DNA of 12,181 nucleotides from an uncultured Ruminococcus sp. (GCA_946540705.1 CAMNJD010000415.1:1-12181), one strand, 5' to 3'. Counted from the first letter of the stretch, positions 1 through 7,009 are shown. The notes: a model not told the origin generated them from the sequence alone. Numbers and translations: made by a program.

Positions 1-27
1 GCGCCCTGCGATAGAGGGCGCCCCTAA

Positions 28-48
28 GTGAATTGCGCAGCAATTCAC
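28..48. repeat. Perfect 9-bp hairpin with GCA triloop
   Basis: The arms GTGAATTGC (28-36) and GCAATTCAC (40-48) are perfect reverse complements around the triloop GCA (37-39). The loop is closed by a C-G pair. The same C-GNA-G arrangement is seen in hairpins at 130-144 and 154-166. There is no T-tract after it, so it is not a standard intrinsic terminator. It is most likely one module of the local repeat family. Confidence 0.8.
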
Positions 49-61
49 GAATAGAGGGAGT

Positions 62-170
62 ACCTTAAGTTGTTGGCATTGCTGCCCCCAAACCCCTGCT
101 TAATGGACAAATGTCCCTTTGGCGAGGTATGGAGCGGAGCTCCATTAACAATCATCGCGCAGCGATACAT
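62..170 (+). repeat. Composite palindromic extragenic repeat element, left copy
   Basis: The element runs from the CTTAAG region through a run of C and A, a GGACA/TGTCC inverted repeat (105-116), the shared string TGTCCCTTTGGCG (112-124), a hairpin TGGAGC-GGA-GCTCCA (130-144), the string CAATCATCGCG and a hairpin ATCGC-GCA-GCGAT (154-166). The right half (105-168) matches the reverse complement of 12021-12082 with the same module order. The left boundary is uncertain and the left half is more degraded. It codes for nothing recognisable. It resembles REP/MITE-like extragenic palindromes, but no transposase or target-site duplication is visible. Confidence 0.7.
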
Positions 171-172
171 AT

Positions 173-182
173 AAAGGGAGGT
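173..182 (+). promoter_or_regulatory. Strong ribosome binding site that decides the holA start
   Basis: The string AAGGGAGGTG closely matches the anti-Shine-Dalgarno complement. It overlaps the possible GTG start at 181, which makes that codon unlikely to be used. It lies about 9 bases before the in-frame GTG at 190, which is therefore chosen. The site sits directly after the last hairpin of the palindromic element. Confidence 0.75.
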
Positions 183-189
183 GAACGCC

Positions 190-1272
190 GTGCCGAAGCT
201 GACCGCGGCCGATCTCATCAAGCAGGTCGGGACTGACAGCCCGCCGCAGCTCTGTTTTCTCTGCGGAGAGGATACCCTGACAGTCACACAGACCGAAAAG
301 CGCATCCGCAAAAAGCTCACGGACGGCGATGCGCTCTCTGATACCGTATTCGACGGTCAGGCGCCTGACCTCGACCGTCTGGCGGATGCGTGCAGCTTCT
401 GCCCGATGTTTCAGCCGTACAATCTCATCATCATCCGTGACCTGGACCCCGATTCCGTCCCTGCGGCGGATATCGAGCGCATGACCGCAATACTCGGGGA
501 GATCGCCCCGCAGACGGTCGTGCTGGTCGTGATGACATCGGTTCCGGTCTATGAGATCCGCAGAAACGAGCCGTCCATTCTGCCGAAATTCAAGAAAATC
601 ACAGCATTCTTTGAGAAAAACGGTGTTCTCTGCATCTGCGAGAAGAAAAACGCGATCATGCTCGGAAAGCAGATCATTGAGCAGGCCAGGCGCCGCGGCT
701 CTGATATCAGCAGGCAGGACGCGGAGGAGCTCGCGGGCAGATGCCTCTGTGACAGCACACTCATCAATACCGAGCTTGAAAAGCTGCTCGCCTGCGCCGA
801 CGGCGAACCGATCACACGGGACATGCTGGACGCACTGGTCGCGGCACTGCCCGATGCGGATGCATTCCGGCTGGCGAGAGCCGTCACCGGCGGAAACGGC
901 AGAGCCGCACTGCGGCTGCTCAGTCAGCTCACCGCCAAATCAGAGGACACCAAGACCGTTCTGGGACTGCTCACCATTCTGAGCAGCACCTTCACCGACC
1001 TCTACCGCGCCAAGCTCGGTCAGGGGGCAGCGAAGCAGCAGCAGGAGATCGCTGCGGATTTCGGCTATCCGAAAAACCGCGAATTTGCGGTCAGAAATGC
1101 AATGCGCGACTGCGGTTCGATGAGCCTGCCGCAGCTCCGTACCTGCATCCGCATCCTGCGCATGACCGACAGGAACTGCAAATCGACCAGAACACCGCCG
1201 AAAATGCTGCTGGAGCAGGCGATCGTGCGGATGCTGCGGGTGCGGCGCGACGGCTCGGAGGTCACGGAATGA
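190..1272 (+). CDS. holA: DNA polymerase III subunit delta (clamp loader)
   Basis: This is the delta subunit of the DNA polymerase III clamp loader, which opens the beta sliding clamp and helps load it on primed DNA in the cytoplasm. The 360-residue product is close to the usual 330-350. Family features are in order: an N-terminal P-loop-like strand FLCGED (about 23-28), a beta strand NLIIIRDLD (78-86) after a CPMFQPYN segment, a middle helical region with NTELEKLLAC and GEPITRDMLDALV, the DAFRLARAVTGGNGRAALRLL segment, and a C-terminal collar-like domain ending in TPPKMLLEQAIVRML. The delta subunit is a degenerate AAA+ protein and no complete Walker A motif is seen, as expected. GTG at 190 is preferred over GTG at 181 because the Shine-Dalgarno site abuts 181. 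Its stop overlaps the next start (ATGA). The rpsT gene that often follows holA in Bacillota is absent here. Confidence 0.9.
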   Translation: MPKLTAADLIKQVGTDSPPQLCFLCGEDTLTVTQTEKRIRKKLTDGDALSDTVFDGQAPDLDRLADACSFCPMFQPYNLIIIRDLDPDSVPAADIERMTAILGEIAPQTVVLVVMTSVPVYEIRRNEPSILPKFKKITAFFEKNGVLCICEKKNAIMLGKQIIEQARRRGSDISRQDAEELAGRCLCDSTLINTELEKLLACADGEPITRDMLDALVAALPDADAFRLARAVTGGNGRAALRLLSQLTAKSEDTKTVLGLLTILSSTFTDLYRAKLGQGAAKQQQEIAADFGYPKNREFAVRNAMRDCGSMSLPQLRTCIRILRMTDRNCKSTRTPPKMLLEQAIVRMLRVRRDGSEVTE

Positions 1273-1901
1273 CCGGCCGCAGGCGCGTTGTCCCCGCGAT
1301 CGTCGTCGAGGGAAAATATGACAAAATACGGCTCGAAAACGTCGTAGATGCGGTGATTCTTGTGACAGGCGGTTTCCGCATCTACCATAATAAGGACATG
1401 CTCTCCCTGCTGCGGCATTATGCACAGACGACCGGCATTGTGATCCTCACGGACGCCGACGCAGCGGGCTTTCAGATCCGGGGCTACCTCAAGGGCGCGA
1501 TCCCGGAGGGTCGGATCTATCATGTCTATGTCCCCGGCATCCACGGCAAGGAGCGCCGCAAACGCGAGCCCTCTGCGGAGGGGCTGCTCGGCGTTGAGGG
1601 CATGGACGATGCTGTGCTGATGCAGGCGCTCGAACGTGCGGGCGTCTTTGCGGAAGCACCGCCGGAGCGCCCGAATGACATCACACCGGCGCTGCTCTAT
1701 GCTTGCGGGCTGGCAGGGACGCCGGACTGTGCCGCAAAGCGTCAGGCGCTGCTCTCGGCGCTCTCGCTTCCGCCGCATCTTTCGACAAAGGGGCTGTGCG
1801 AGGTGCTCGGCACGATGACCTGCGCTGCGGAGCTTGATGCGTTTTTGCAGGCGCATCTGCCGGAGCAGCCCGCTGACAGGCAGGGGGAGGCGGCATCATG
1901 A
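1269..1901 (+). CDS. RNase M5-like TOPRIM protein with DUF4093 domain
   Basis: A 210-residue TOPRIM-domain protein of the RNase M5 (RnmV) type. In Bacillota, RNase M5 matures the ends of 5S rRNA. TOPRIM signatures are visible: the glutamate motif VVEGK (12-16, E14) and the metal-binding motif LTDADAAG (60-67, D62 and D64) followed by QIRGYL. A Lys/Arg-rich loop HGKERRKREPS and the GVEGM string (108-112) correspond to the segment leading to GVEHA in Bacillus RNase M5. The C-terminal part (about 120-200) matches the DUF4093 arrangement. The start overlaps the holA stop by ATGA and has GGAGG 7 bases upstream, so the genes are probably translationally coupled. rnmV usually sits beside ksgA, but not here. 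The TOPRIM assignment is firm; true 5S processing activity is inferred, so no symbol is given. Confidence 0.8.
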   Translation: MTGRRRVVPAIVVEGKYDKIRLENVVDAVILVTGGFRIYHNKDMLSLLRHYAQTTGIVILTDADAAGFQIRGYLKGAIPEGRIYHVYVPGIHGKERRKREPSAEGLLGVEGMDDAVLMQALERAGVFAEAPPERPNDITPALLYACGLAGTPDCAAKRQALLSALSLPPHLSTKGLCEVLGTMTCAAELDAFLQAHLPEQPADRQGEAAS

Positions 1902-3235
1902 CACTGACTGCACTCCCGATGATCCTCTATGTTCTGCCCGTTATCACGGTTCTGGCGATTCTGGTTCCGCCGAAGCGAAAGCCGTCTGTGCTCGCGCTCG
2001 GCGGGCTTAGCTATGTTTGGCTGACGGGCGGCTTTCAGGCATTGACGCTGATGCTGCTGATGATCGTCAGCGCATGGCTGGTGCTGCGGCTTCAGCCGAC
2101 CCGCATCGGCGGCATCTCGAACCGGCGCATCCTGAGCTGGATGTATGCAGGGGTCGGGATTCAGATTTTGTGGCTGCTGGCGGCAAAGATGCTGCTGTCC
2201 GGCATGCAGCTCATCCCGCTGATCCTCTGTGCGATGCAGAATACCGAATACATCTGTGCGCGTGCAAACCGGCAGGTTTCTGTTCCGGGGCTGTTCCCGT
2301 TTTTCTGTTATTCCTCCGAGGCGCCGCGGCTTTTCGCAGGGCCGCCGATGCACCCGGAAACTGCGGAAACCATGTGGCAGCAGCGGAAATTCACCTCCGA
2401 AAATGTCGGCGCGGGTGCGGCACTCTATATTCGCGGACTGTTTCAGCTTGCCTGTCTGGCGCTGCCGATGCAGCAGCTTCACGGGGCACTGTCAGAGCTC
2501 GTGCAGGCGCGGACGATCGCGGATACCTGGCTGCTGATTTCGGCTTACTTTTTCTCGCTGTATTTCGGACTGAAGGGCGCCGCACAGCTCGGACAGGGCA
2601 TTGCGCTGATGATCGGGCTGGAATATCCCGACAGCTTTGATTCCCCGATTCTTGCCGGAACACAGTACGGCTTCTGGACACGGTTTATGATGCCGGTGTC
2701 CAAGTGGGCGGAGCGGGTGCTCTGTCCCGACCGTTCGGCTGATGCGTTCAGCTATTTTGCGCGTGCGGCACTGACAATGGGCGGGGTCGGACTGATGCTC
2801 GGAAACGGCGTCTGCGGCATGCTCTGGGGCGTTTGCTCGGCATTGCTGCTGACCGGTGAACGCAAGCTGAACCCCAAGTGGATCGCGCAGATCCCGATCG
2901 CCGCCCGGCGTGTCATCACGACGCTGCTGATTCTGTTTTTCCTCGGCCTGCTCCGCTGCGGCAGCATATCGGAGCTGTTTGTCTTTTACGGCGGGATCTT
3001 CGGACGGAACGGCCTGATGTTCAGCAGCAGAGCCGGGTATTTCATCAAGAACGACTGGTTTACGCTTCTGCTCTGCACGGCAGCGATGTTCCCGCTGCGG
3101 AAAATGCTGCTGAAGTATGCAGAGGCAAAGACATGGCGCAGAGCGGCTGCACAGGTGATCGCTGTCTGCATGGAACTCACCATGACCGTCATGAGCATGG
3201 CGGAGCTGATGAGCAATTATTTAGGGAACCGCTGA
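1898..3235 (+). CDS. MBOAT/AlgI-DltB-like membrane protein lacking catalytic histidines
   Basis: A 445-residue multi-pass membrane protein that aligns by eye along its whole length with AlgI-type membrane-bound O-acyltransferases, which acylate exported polysaccharides. Landmarks: N-terminal hydrophobic segments; LFAGPP (145-150) at the place of the family's LIAGP motif, followed by QQRKFTSENVGAGAALYIRGL as in the KRRxFxxDxFxxGxxRFxxGL region; LYFGLKG (221-227) for LYFDFSG; FWTRFMMPVSKW (259-270) for FWRRWHISLSxW; GLMLGNGVCGMLWG (298-311) for GLWHGAxxxxxxWG; then an ER pair like the IER of AlgI. The two conserved histidines are replaced by Met264 and Leu301, so acyltransferase activity is unlikely. 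The start overlaps the upstream stop (ATGA), with GGGGGAGG 7 bases before it. No SGNH/DHHW partner is encoded nearby. The fold is fairly secure; the role is unknown. Confidence 0.75.
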   Translation: MTLTALPMILYVLPVITVLAILVPPKRKPSVLALGGLSYVWLTGGFQALTLMLLMIVSAWLVLRLQPTRIGGISNRRILSWMYAGVGIQILWLLAAKMLLSGMQLIPLILCAMQNTEYICARANRQVSVPGLFPFFCYSSEAPRLFAGPPMHPETAETMWQQRKFTSENVGAGAALYIRGLFQLACLALPMQQLHGALSELVQARTIADTWLLISAYFFSLYFGLKGAAQLGQGIALMIGLEYPDSFDSPILAGTQYGFWTRFMMPVSKWAERVLCPDRSADAFSYFARAALTMGGVGLMLGNGVCGMLWGVCSALLLTGERKLNPKWIAQIPIAARRVITTLLILFFLGLLRCGSISELFVFYGGIFGRNGLMFSSRAGYFIKNDWFTLLLCTAAMFPLRKMLLKYAEAKTWRRAAAQVIAVCMELTMTVMSMAELMSNYLGNR

Positions 3236-3264
3236 TGAAAGGCGGATGGATCATGAGGACTCCC

Positions 3265-3279
3265 CGCGCAGCGATACAT
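3265..3279 (+). repeat. Fragment of the palindromic extragenic repeat
   Basis: CGCGCAGCGATACAT is an exact copy of 156-170 in the leader. Here the 5' arm of the hairpin is altered (CCCCGC in place of ATCGC), leaving only a 3-bp CGC/GCG stem around the GCA loop. It is therefore a partial or decayed module. Confidence 0.7.
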
Positions 3280-3302
3280 GATTCATTAGGCGGTTCAATT
3301 TA

Positions 3303-3320
3303 TCTGCGGCATACCGCAGA
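3303..3320. repeat. 7-bp perfect hairpin upstream of the amidohydrolase gene
   Basis: The arms TCTGCGG (3303-3309) and CCGCAGA (3314-3320) are perfect complements around the loop CATA. The hairpin ends four bases before the Shine-Dalgarno string GGAAAGG (3324-3330) of the next gene. There is no following T-run, so it is not a typical terminator. It might affect RNA stability or translation of the downstream gene, but that is a guess. Confidence 0.6.
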
Positions 3321-3340
3321 ATCGGAAAGGTAAGATAAAA

Positions 3341-4153
3341 ATGGAACAGTTCAGCCCGAAGGATTTTGAGATCATCGACATGCATGCGCACATCTTCCCG
3401 CATAAGATCAGCGAAAAGGCTACGCTCTCGATCGGTAAATTCTACGACATCAATATGCACTATTCGATCGGCGAATCCGAGCGCCTGCTTGAAGCGGAGG
3501 CACAGATCGGAACCGAGCGCATGCTCGTCTGCTCGGTCGCAACAACGCCGCATCAGGTCGTGTCGATCAACGATTTCATCCATGAGGAGAGTACCAAGCA
3601 TCCGGAGATGATCCCGTTTGCCGCAATGCACGGCGATTTCCCCGATATTGCCGGCGAGATCGACCGCGTGATCGCAATGGGCTTCAAAGGCGTAAAGCTG
3701 CACTCCGATTTCCAGCGCACGCCGCTCGACAGCCTGAAGTCCTACCGGATCTACGAGGCGATCGAGGGCAGACTGCCGGTGCTTGTGCATATGGGCGACT
3801 ACCGTCACGACTATTCTCACCCGACCATGCTGGTGAAGGTCATGCGCGATTTCCCGAACCTGAAGGTGCTCGCCTCGCACCTGGGCGGCTTTGCTGCATG
3901 GGATGAAGCGGAGGCAGTGCTGAAGGGCAGCGACAATATCCGCTTTGATACCAGCAGTGCGATCGGTCTGATGTCCCCGGAGCGCGCCGTGCGGCTGATC
4001 CGCCACTACGGCGTCGATCACTGCATTTTCGGCTCCGATTTCCCGATGTGGGATCCGAAAAAGGAAGCAGAAACGCTGCTTTCGCTCGGCTTCTCCTATG
4101 AGGAGTACAGGATGCTGTTCTCTGAAAACGCAAAAGCGTTTCTGGAGCTGTAA
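3341..4153 (+). CDS. Amidohydrolase_2 family metal-dependent hydrolase
   Basis: A 270-residue TIM-barrel hydrolase of the amidohydrolase superfamily (amidohydrolase_2 type, also resembling TatD-like enzymes). Metal and catalytic positions are present in order: DMHAH with H15 and H17, VKLH with K119 and H121, VLVH with H150, ASHLGG with H180, and FGSDFP with D233 near the C-terminus. Family members hydrolyse or decarboxylate small cyclic or carboxylated substrates using one or two divalent metals; the substrate cannot be deduced here. It is cytoplasmic, with no signal peptide. GGAAAGG lies 10 bases before the ATG. It is the first gene of the downstream run, and the His-rich membrane protein follows after 3 bases. 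Confidence 0.88.
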   Translation: MEQFSPKDFEIIDMHAHIFPHKISEKATLSIGKFYDINMHYSIGESERLLEAEAQIGTERMLVCSVATTPHQVVSINDFIHEESTKHPEMIPFAAMHGDFPDIAGEIDRVIAMGFKGVKLHSDFQRTPLDSLKSYRIYEAIEGRLPVLVHMGDYRHDYSHPTMLVKVMRDFPNLKVLASHLGGFAAWDEAEAVLKGSDNIRFDTSSAIGLMSPERAVRLIRHYGVDHCIFGSDFPMWDPKKEAETLLSLGFSYEEYRMLFSENAKAFLEL

Positions 4154-4156
4154 GTC

Positions 4157-5050
4157 ATGAGCCGCCATCACCGCTATCGCCTGCATCATCATCATTCTCA
4201 TATGCCGATGACGGCGGAGCAGAGAAAAAACGGCCGCCGGATCGCACTGATCGTGCTCGGAGCCGTGCTGGCGTTCGCCGCGGCTGTGCTGATCTACCGT
4301 TCTGTCGTGAACAGCTATGTGAAGCAGGTGAAGAAACTGGCCGCCGAAACCTACCCCGATGCTGAGCTTGTGCAGGTCAGCGAGGGCGCGGCGCTGTTCC
4401 CCGACCGCGTGCGGGCGACCTACTGGGACCGCGAATACGGCTTTCTGTTTATTCAGGACTTTCAGCGCGAGGGGCTGCATCCGGTCATCGGCACCGAATC
4501 GCCGGAATCACGGGCTCGCAGACGTACCTACCGCGGCTTCTGCGATCAGTGCATTGCGGCGCTCTCAAAGCTGACAAGCGCCGATTATTCGGTATATTAT
4601 GACACGAATCTGCGCGGCTTCAGCGTGCTGACAACAGAAACAGACCCCGAAAAGCTCAATGCGATGCTGCACGGACTTCAGGCGATGAAGCCCGCATACC
4701 CGCTGCGGTTCAGCATCGTAAGCTGCCCTGCAGAGCTCTGCGAGATTATCCGGAGCGGCGACCCCGCAGCCGTCATGAAGGATCCGAGACTCGCGATTGA
4801 GGCGGACAATATCACACAGGGCGAGGTCATGCTGCTGCGCATGTGTGCGGATGAACTGATAACCGCGCTGGGCGGCGACTGGAACAATTCGCTCGAATAC
4901 AGCGATTATACGGAAAGCGGCGTCCCTGCGGATTACCGTGCGGCGGATCATGTACCGGAGGACGCTGCCTATGCGGTCACGGAGCTGGAAAGCAAGACCG
5001 GTCAGAATACCGCAGATCTGCGATGCTGGAGCGTCAACACCAGAACATAA
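4157..5050 (+). CDS. Single-pass membrane protein with His-rich N-terminus, unknown function
   Basis: I do not recognise this 297-residue family. The N-terminus carries a histidine cluster (H4, H5, H10-H13, H15), then a basic patch (RKNGRR, 23-28) and one hydrophobic segment (about 29-47). By the positive-inside rule the histidines face the cytoplasm and the remaining 250 residues lie outside. The exterior part is mixed alpha/beta in character and contains several cysteines, including GFCDQC and CPAELC, which could form disulfides. There is no lipobox and no enzyme motif that I can see. GGAG lies 9 bases before the start. It is sandwiched between the amidohydrolase (3-base gap) and the ABC-F gene (15-base gap), so all three are probably cotranscribed. 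Confidence 0.8.
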   Translation: MSRHHRYRLHHHHSHMPMTAEQRKNGRRIALIVLGAVLAFAAAVLIYRSVVNSYVKQVKKLAAETYPDAELVQVSEGAALFPDRVRATYWDREYGFLFIQDFQREGLHPVIGTESPESRARRRTYRGFCDQCIAALSKLTSADYSVYYDTNLRGFSVLTTETDPEKLNAMLHGLQAMKPAYPLRFSIVSCPAELCEIIRSGDPAAVMKDPRLAIEADNITQGEVMLLRMCADELITALGGDWNNSLEYSDYTESGVPADYRAADHVPEDAAYAVTELESKTGQNTADLRCWSVNTRT

Positions 5051-5065
5051 AAGGAGAAGAACCTT

Positions 5066-6985
5066 ATGCTGATATCCTGCACAGGAATCAACAAGTTTTA
5101 TCAGGATAACCATGTGCTGCGCTCCGTGTCGCTGACCGTGGAAAACCAGGACCGGATCGGGCTGGTCGGCGACAACGGCTGCGGAAAATCGACCTTTCTG
5201 CGCGTTCTGACCGGGCAGGAGCTGCCCGATGCGTTTGCACATGATGAGCCGACGATCGCAAAGGCGCCGCATCTGCGGATCGGCTATCTCGCACAGAATG
5301 CAGGGCTTGACGGCGCAAAGACCGTCCGCGAGGAGATGACCGATGCCTTTGCACCGCTGCTTGCGGCAAAGGAAACGATGCGCGGACTGGAACAGAAAAT
5401 GGAGCACGCGCCGCTGACAGATGATGAGGCGGACGAATACTCGCGGCTCAGCGCGTTTTTTGAGACAAATGACGGCTATACGACCGATGTGCGCATCCGC
5501 ACGGTGCTGTACGGCATGGGCTTTTCGGAGCAGACGCTCGACCGGACGATCTCAGGCTTCTCCGGCGGCGAAAAGACCCGGCTCGCGCTCTGCAAGCTGC
5601 TGCTCGAATCGCCGGATCTGCTCATTCTCGATGAGCCGACGAACCACCTCGACTTCCAGACGGTCGGCTGGCTGGAGGATTACCTCAAAGGCTGGCGCGG
5701 CGCACTGCTGATTGTCAGCCACGACCGCTTTTTCCTCGACCGCCTCTGCACGAGCATCTGCGAGCTGGAGCACGGGCAGATGACCCGCTATAAGGGCGGC
5801 TACACCGCCTTCACGAAGCTGCGTGCGGAATCCCGTGAACGGCAGCAGAAGGAATATGAGGCACAGCAGCGTGAGATCGCCAAGCTCGAGGACTATGTCG
5901 CACGGAACAAGGTGCGCGCCTCGACCGCAAAATCCGCGAAATCACGCGAAAAACAGCTCGAAAAGATGGAGCGCATCGACCGCCCGTTCTCAGCGGCGAA
6001 AACCGCAAAGCTGCAATTCACCTATACGGTCACACCGCCGCTCGATCTGCTTGAGGTGCGGAATATTGACCTGACCGTCGGCAAAGGGACTCAGCAGAAA
6101 ACGCTCATGGAGAACATTTCGTTCACGGTGCGGCGCGGCGAAAAGCTCGGTATCATCGGTGAAAACGGAGCGGGCAAATCGACGCTGCTGAAGGTGCTGC
6201 GGAATATCCTGCCGCATAAGGGCATTGTCCGCTGGGCGGCAGGTACGAGACTGGGCTGCTTTGAGCAGGAGAGCGAGAGCCTGAATCCCTATGCGACCGT
6301 GTTTGATGAGCTGCACGACCGTTACCCGATGCTCAGCGATTTTGAGGTGCGGAGCCTGCTGGGACAGGTGCGGCTGACCGGCGAAAACGTGTTCAAGGAG
6401 ACAGGCGTGATCTCCGGCGGTGAGCGGGCGAAGCTCTGCTTTGCGATCCTCATGATGGAGCACGGCAATGTGCTGCTGCTGGACGAGCCGACGAACCATC
6501 TCGATCTTTCAACCAAGGAGATCCTCGAACAGGCACTCACCGAATTCGACGGCACGATCCTGTTCGTCAGCCACGACCGCTACCTGCTGGACCGGCTGGC
6601 CGATCACCTGCTGATTCTTGAGGACGGGCATGTTGAATGCTACAAGGGGCGCTTTTCGGCCTATCAGGAGCAGATCCGCAGAAAGAACGAGGCGGAGCAG
6701 GCGGAGATTGCCGAGGAAAAGCAGAAAAAAGCCGCTGAAGCGCAGAAAAACAGCTTCCGCTCGAAGGAACAGCGTGCGCAGGAAGCGAAGCGCCGTGCCG
6801 AGCAGAAGCGCATCGAGCAGGAGATCGACAGCCTTCAGGCGGAGCAGGATACGCTTCAGGCCTCGCTGACCGACCCGGCTGTTGCGGGGGACTACGAAAA
6901 AATGCAGGCACTCTGTGCGCGGCTCGATGAGATCCGGCAGCGGCAGGATGACCTGCTCGAAGAACTGATTTTGCTGGAGGAATGA
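5066..6985 (+). CDS. ABC-F family ribosome-associated ATPase (YdiF-like)
   Basis: A 639-residue soluble protein with two ABC ATPase domains and no membrane segments, as in ABC-F translation factors that bind the ribosomal E site and relieve stalling or, in some members, protect against ribosome-targeting antibiotics. Domain 1: Walker A GDNGCGKS (35-42), signature SGFSGGEK (163-170), Walker B LLILDEP (185-191), SHD switch (218-220). The interdomain linker (about 247-310) is charged and helical, matching the P-site tRNA interaction motif region. Domain 2: Walker A GENGAGKS (365-372), signature SGGER (450-454), Walker B LLLDEP (470-475), SHD (502-504). The C-terminal 100 residues (about 533-639) form a Lys/Glu/Gln-rich coiled coil. 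Length and layout are like Bacillus YdiF. All catalytic motifs are intact. AAAGGAGA precedes the ATG. A resistance role cannot be judged from motifs. Confidence 0.93.
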   Translation: MLISCTGINKFYQDNHVLRSVSLTVENQDRIGLVGDNGCGKSTFLRVLTGQELPDAFAHDEPTIAKAPHLRIGYLAQNAGLDGAKTVREEMTDAFAPLLAAKETMRGLEQKMEHAPLTDDEADEYSRLSAFFETNDGYTTDVRIRTVLYGMGFSEQTLDRTISGFSGGEKTRLALCKLLLESPDLLILDEPTNHLDFQTVGWLEDYLKGWRGALLIVSHDRFFLDRLCTSICELEHGQMTRYKGGYTAFTKLRAESRERQQKEYEAQQREIAKLEDYVARNKVRASTAKSAKSREKQLEKMERIDRPFSAAKTAKLQFTYTVTPPLDLLEVRNIDLTVGKGTQQKTLMENISFTVRRGEKLGIIGENGAGKSTLLKVLRNILPHKGIVRWAAGTRLGCFEQESESLNPYATVFDELHDRYPMLSDFEVRSLLGQVRLTGENVFKETGVISGGERAKLCFAILMMEHGNVLLLDEPTNHLDLSTKEILEQALTEFDGTILFVSHDRYLLDRLADHLLILEDGHVECYKGRFSAYQEQIRRKNEAEQAEIAEEKQKKAAEAQKNSFRSKEQRAQEAKRRAEQKRIEQEIDSLQAEQDTLQASLTDPAVAGDYEKMQALCARLDEIRQRQDDLLEELILLEE

Positions 6986-7009
6986 TTCCGGCAATACGGA
7001 GGGGAAGCT

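Larger units (their letters stand above)
1..189. other. Non-coding leader made of hairpin/repeat modules upstream of holA
   Basis: I see no credible gene here. The stretch is a series of inverted repeats: arms GCGCCCT/AGGGCGC (1-7 and 15-21), a perfect 9-bp hairpin (28-48), then a composite palindromic element (about 62-170) that recurs inverted at the right end of the window. Three A/G-rich strings of similar form follow successive hairpins (11-19 ATAGAGGGC, 51-60 ATAGAGGGAG, 171-180 ATAAAGGGAG), which suggests reiteration of a related module. No convincing -35/-10 promoter pair could be found by eye, so the promoter for the holA unit may lie further upstream or be non-canonical. Confidence 0.75.
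3236..3340. other. Intergenic gap with degraded repeat module and hairpins
   Basis: This is the only sizeable gap between genes inside the window. It holds the 15-base string CGCGCAGCGATACAT (3265-3279), identical to 156-170, so it is a fragment of the left-hand repeat element. An outer inverted repeat GGATCATG (3248-3255) and CATGATTC (3277-3284) brackets it, allowing one G-T pair. A second hairpin follows at 3303-3320. There is no T-tract, so transcription may read through. It could contain a promoter for the downstream run, but no clear hexamer pair is visible. Confidence 0.6.

Noticed and set aside
181..189. GTG at 181 as the holA start
   Set aside because: The Shine-Dalgarno site runs right up to and into this codon, leaving no spacing; the GTG at 190 has about 9 bases of spacing.
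2017..2640. Alternative + frame within the MBOAT-like gene
   Set aside because: It overlaps a frame with membrane helices and family motifs, and its translation is Ala/Arg/Asp-rich low-quality sequence with no motif.
3303..3320. Hairpin as a terminator of the holA unit
   Set aside because: There is no T-run after it on either strand and the stem is followed directly by a ribosome binding site.
3251..4480. Long minus-strand open frame (409 codons) opposite the amidohydrolase gene
   Set aside because: It is antisense to a gene with complete catalytic motifs, shows no domain or ribosome binding site, and is His/Arg-rich as expected of a mirrored GC-rich frame.
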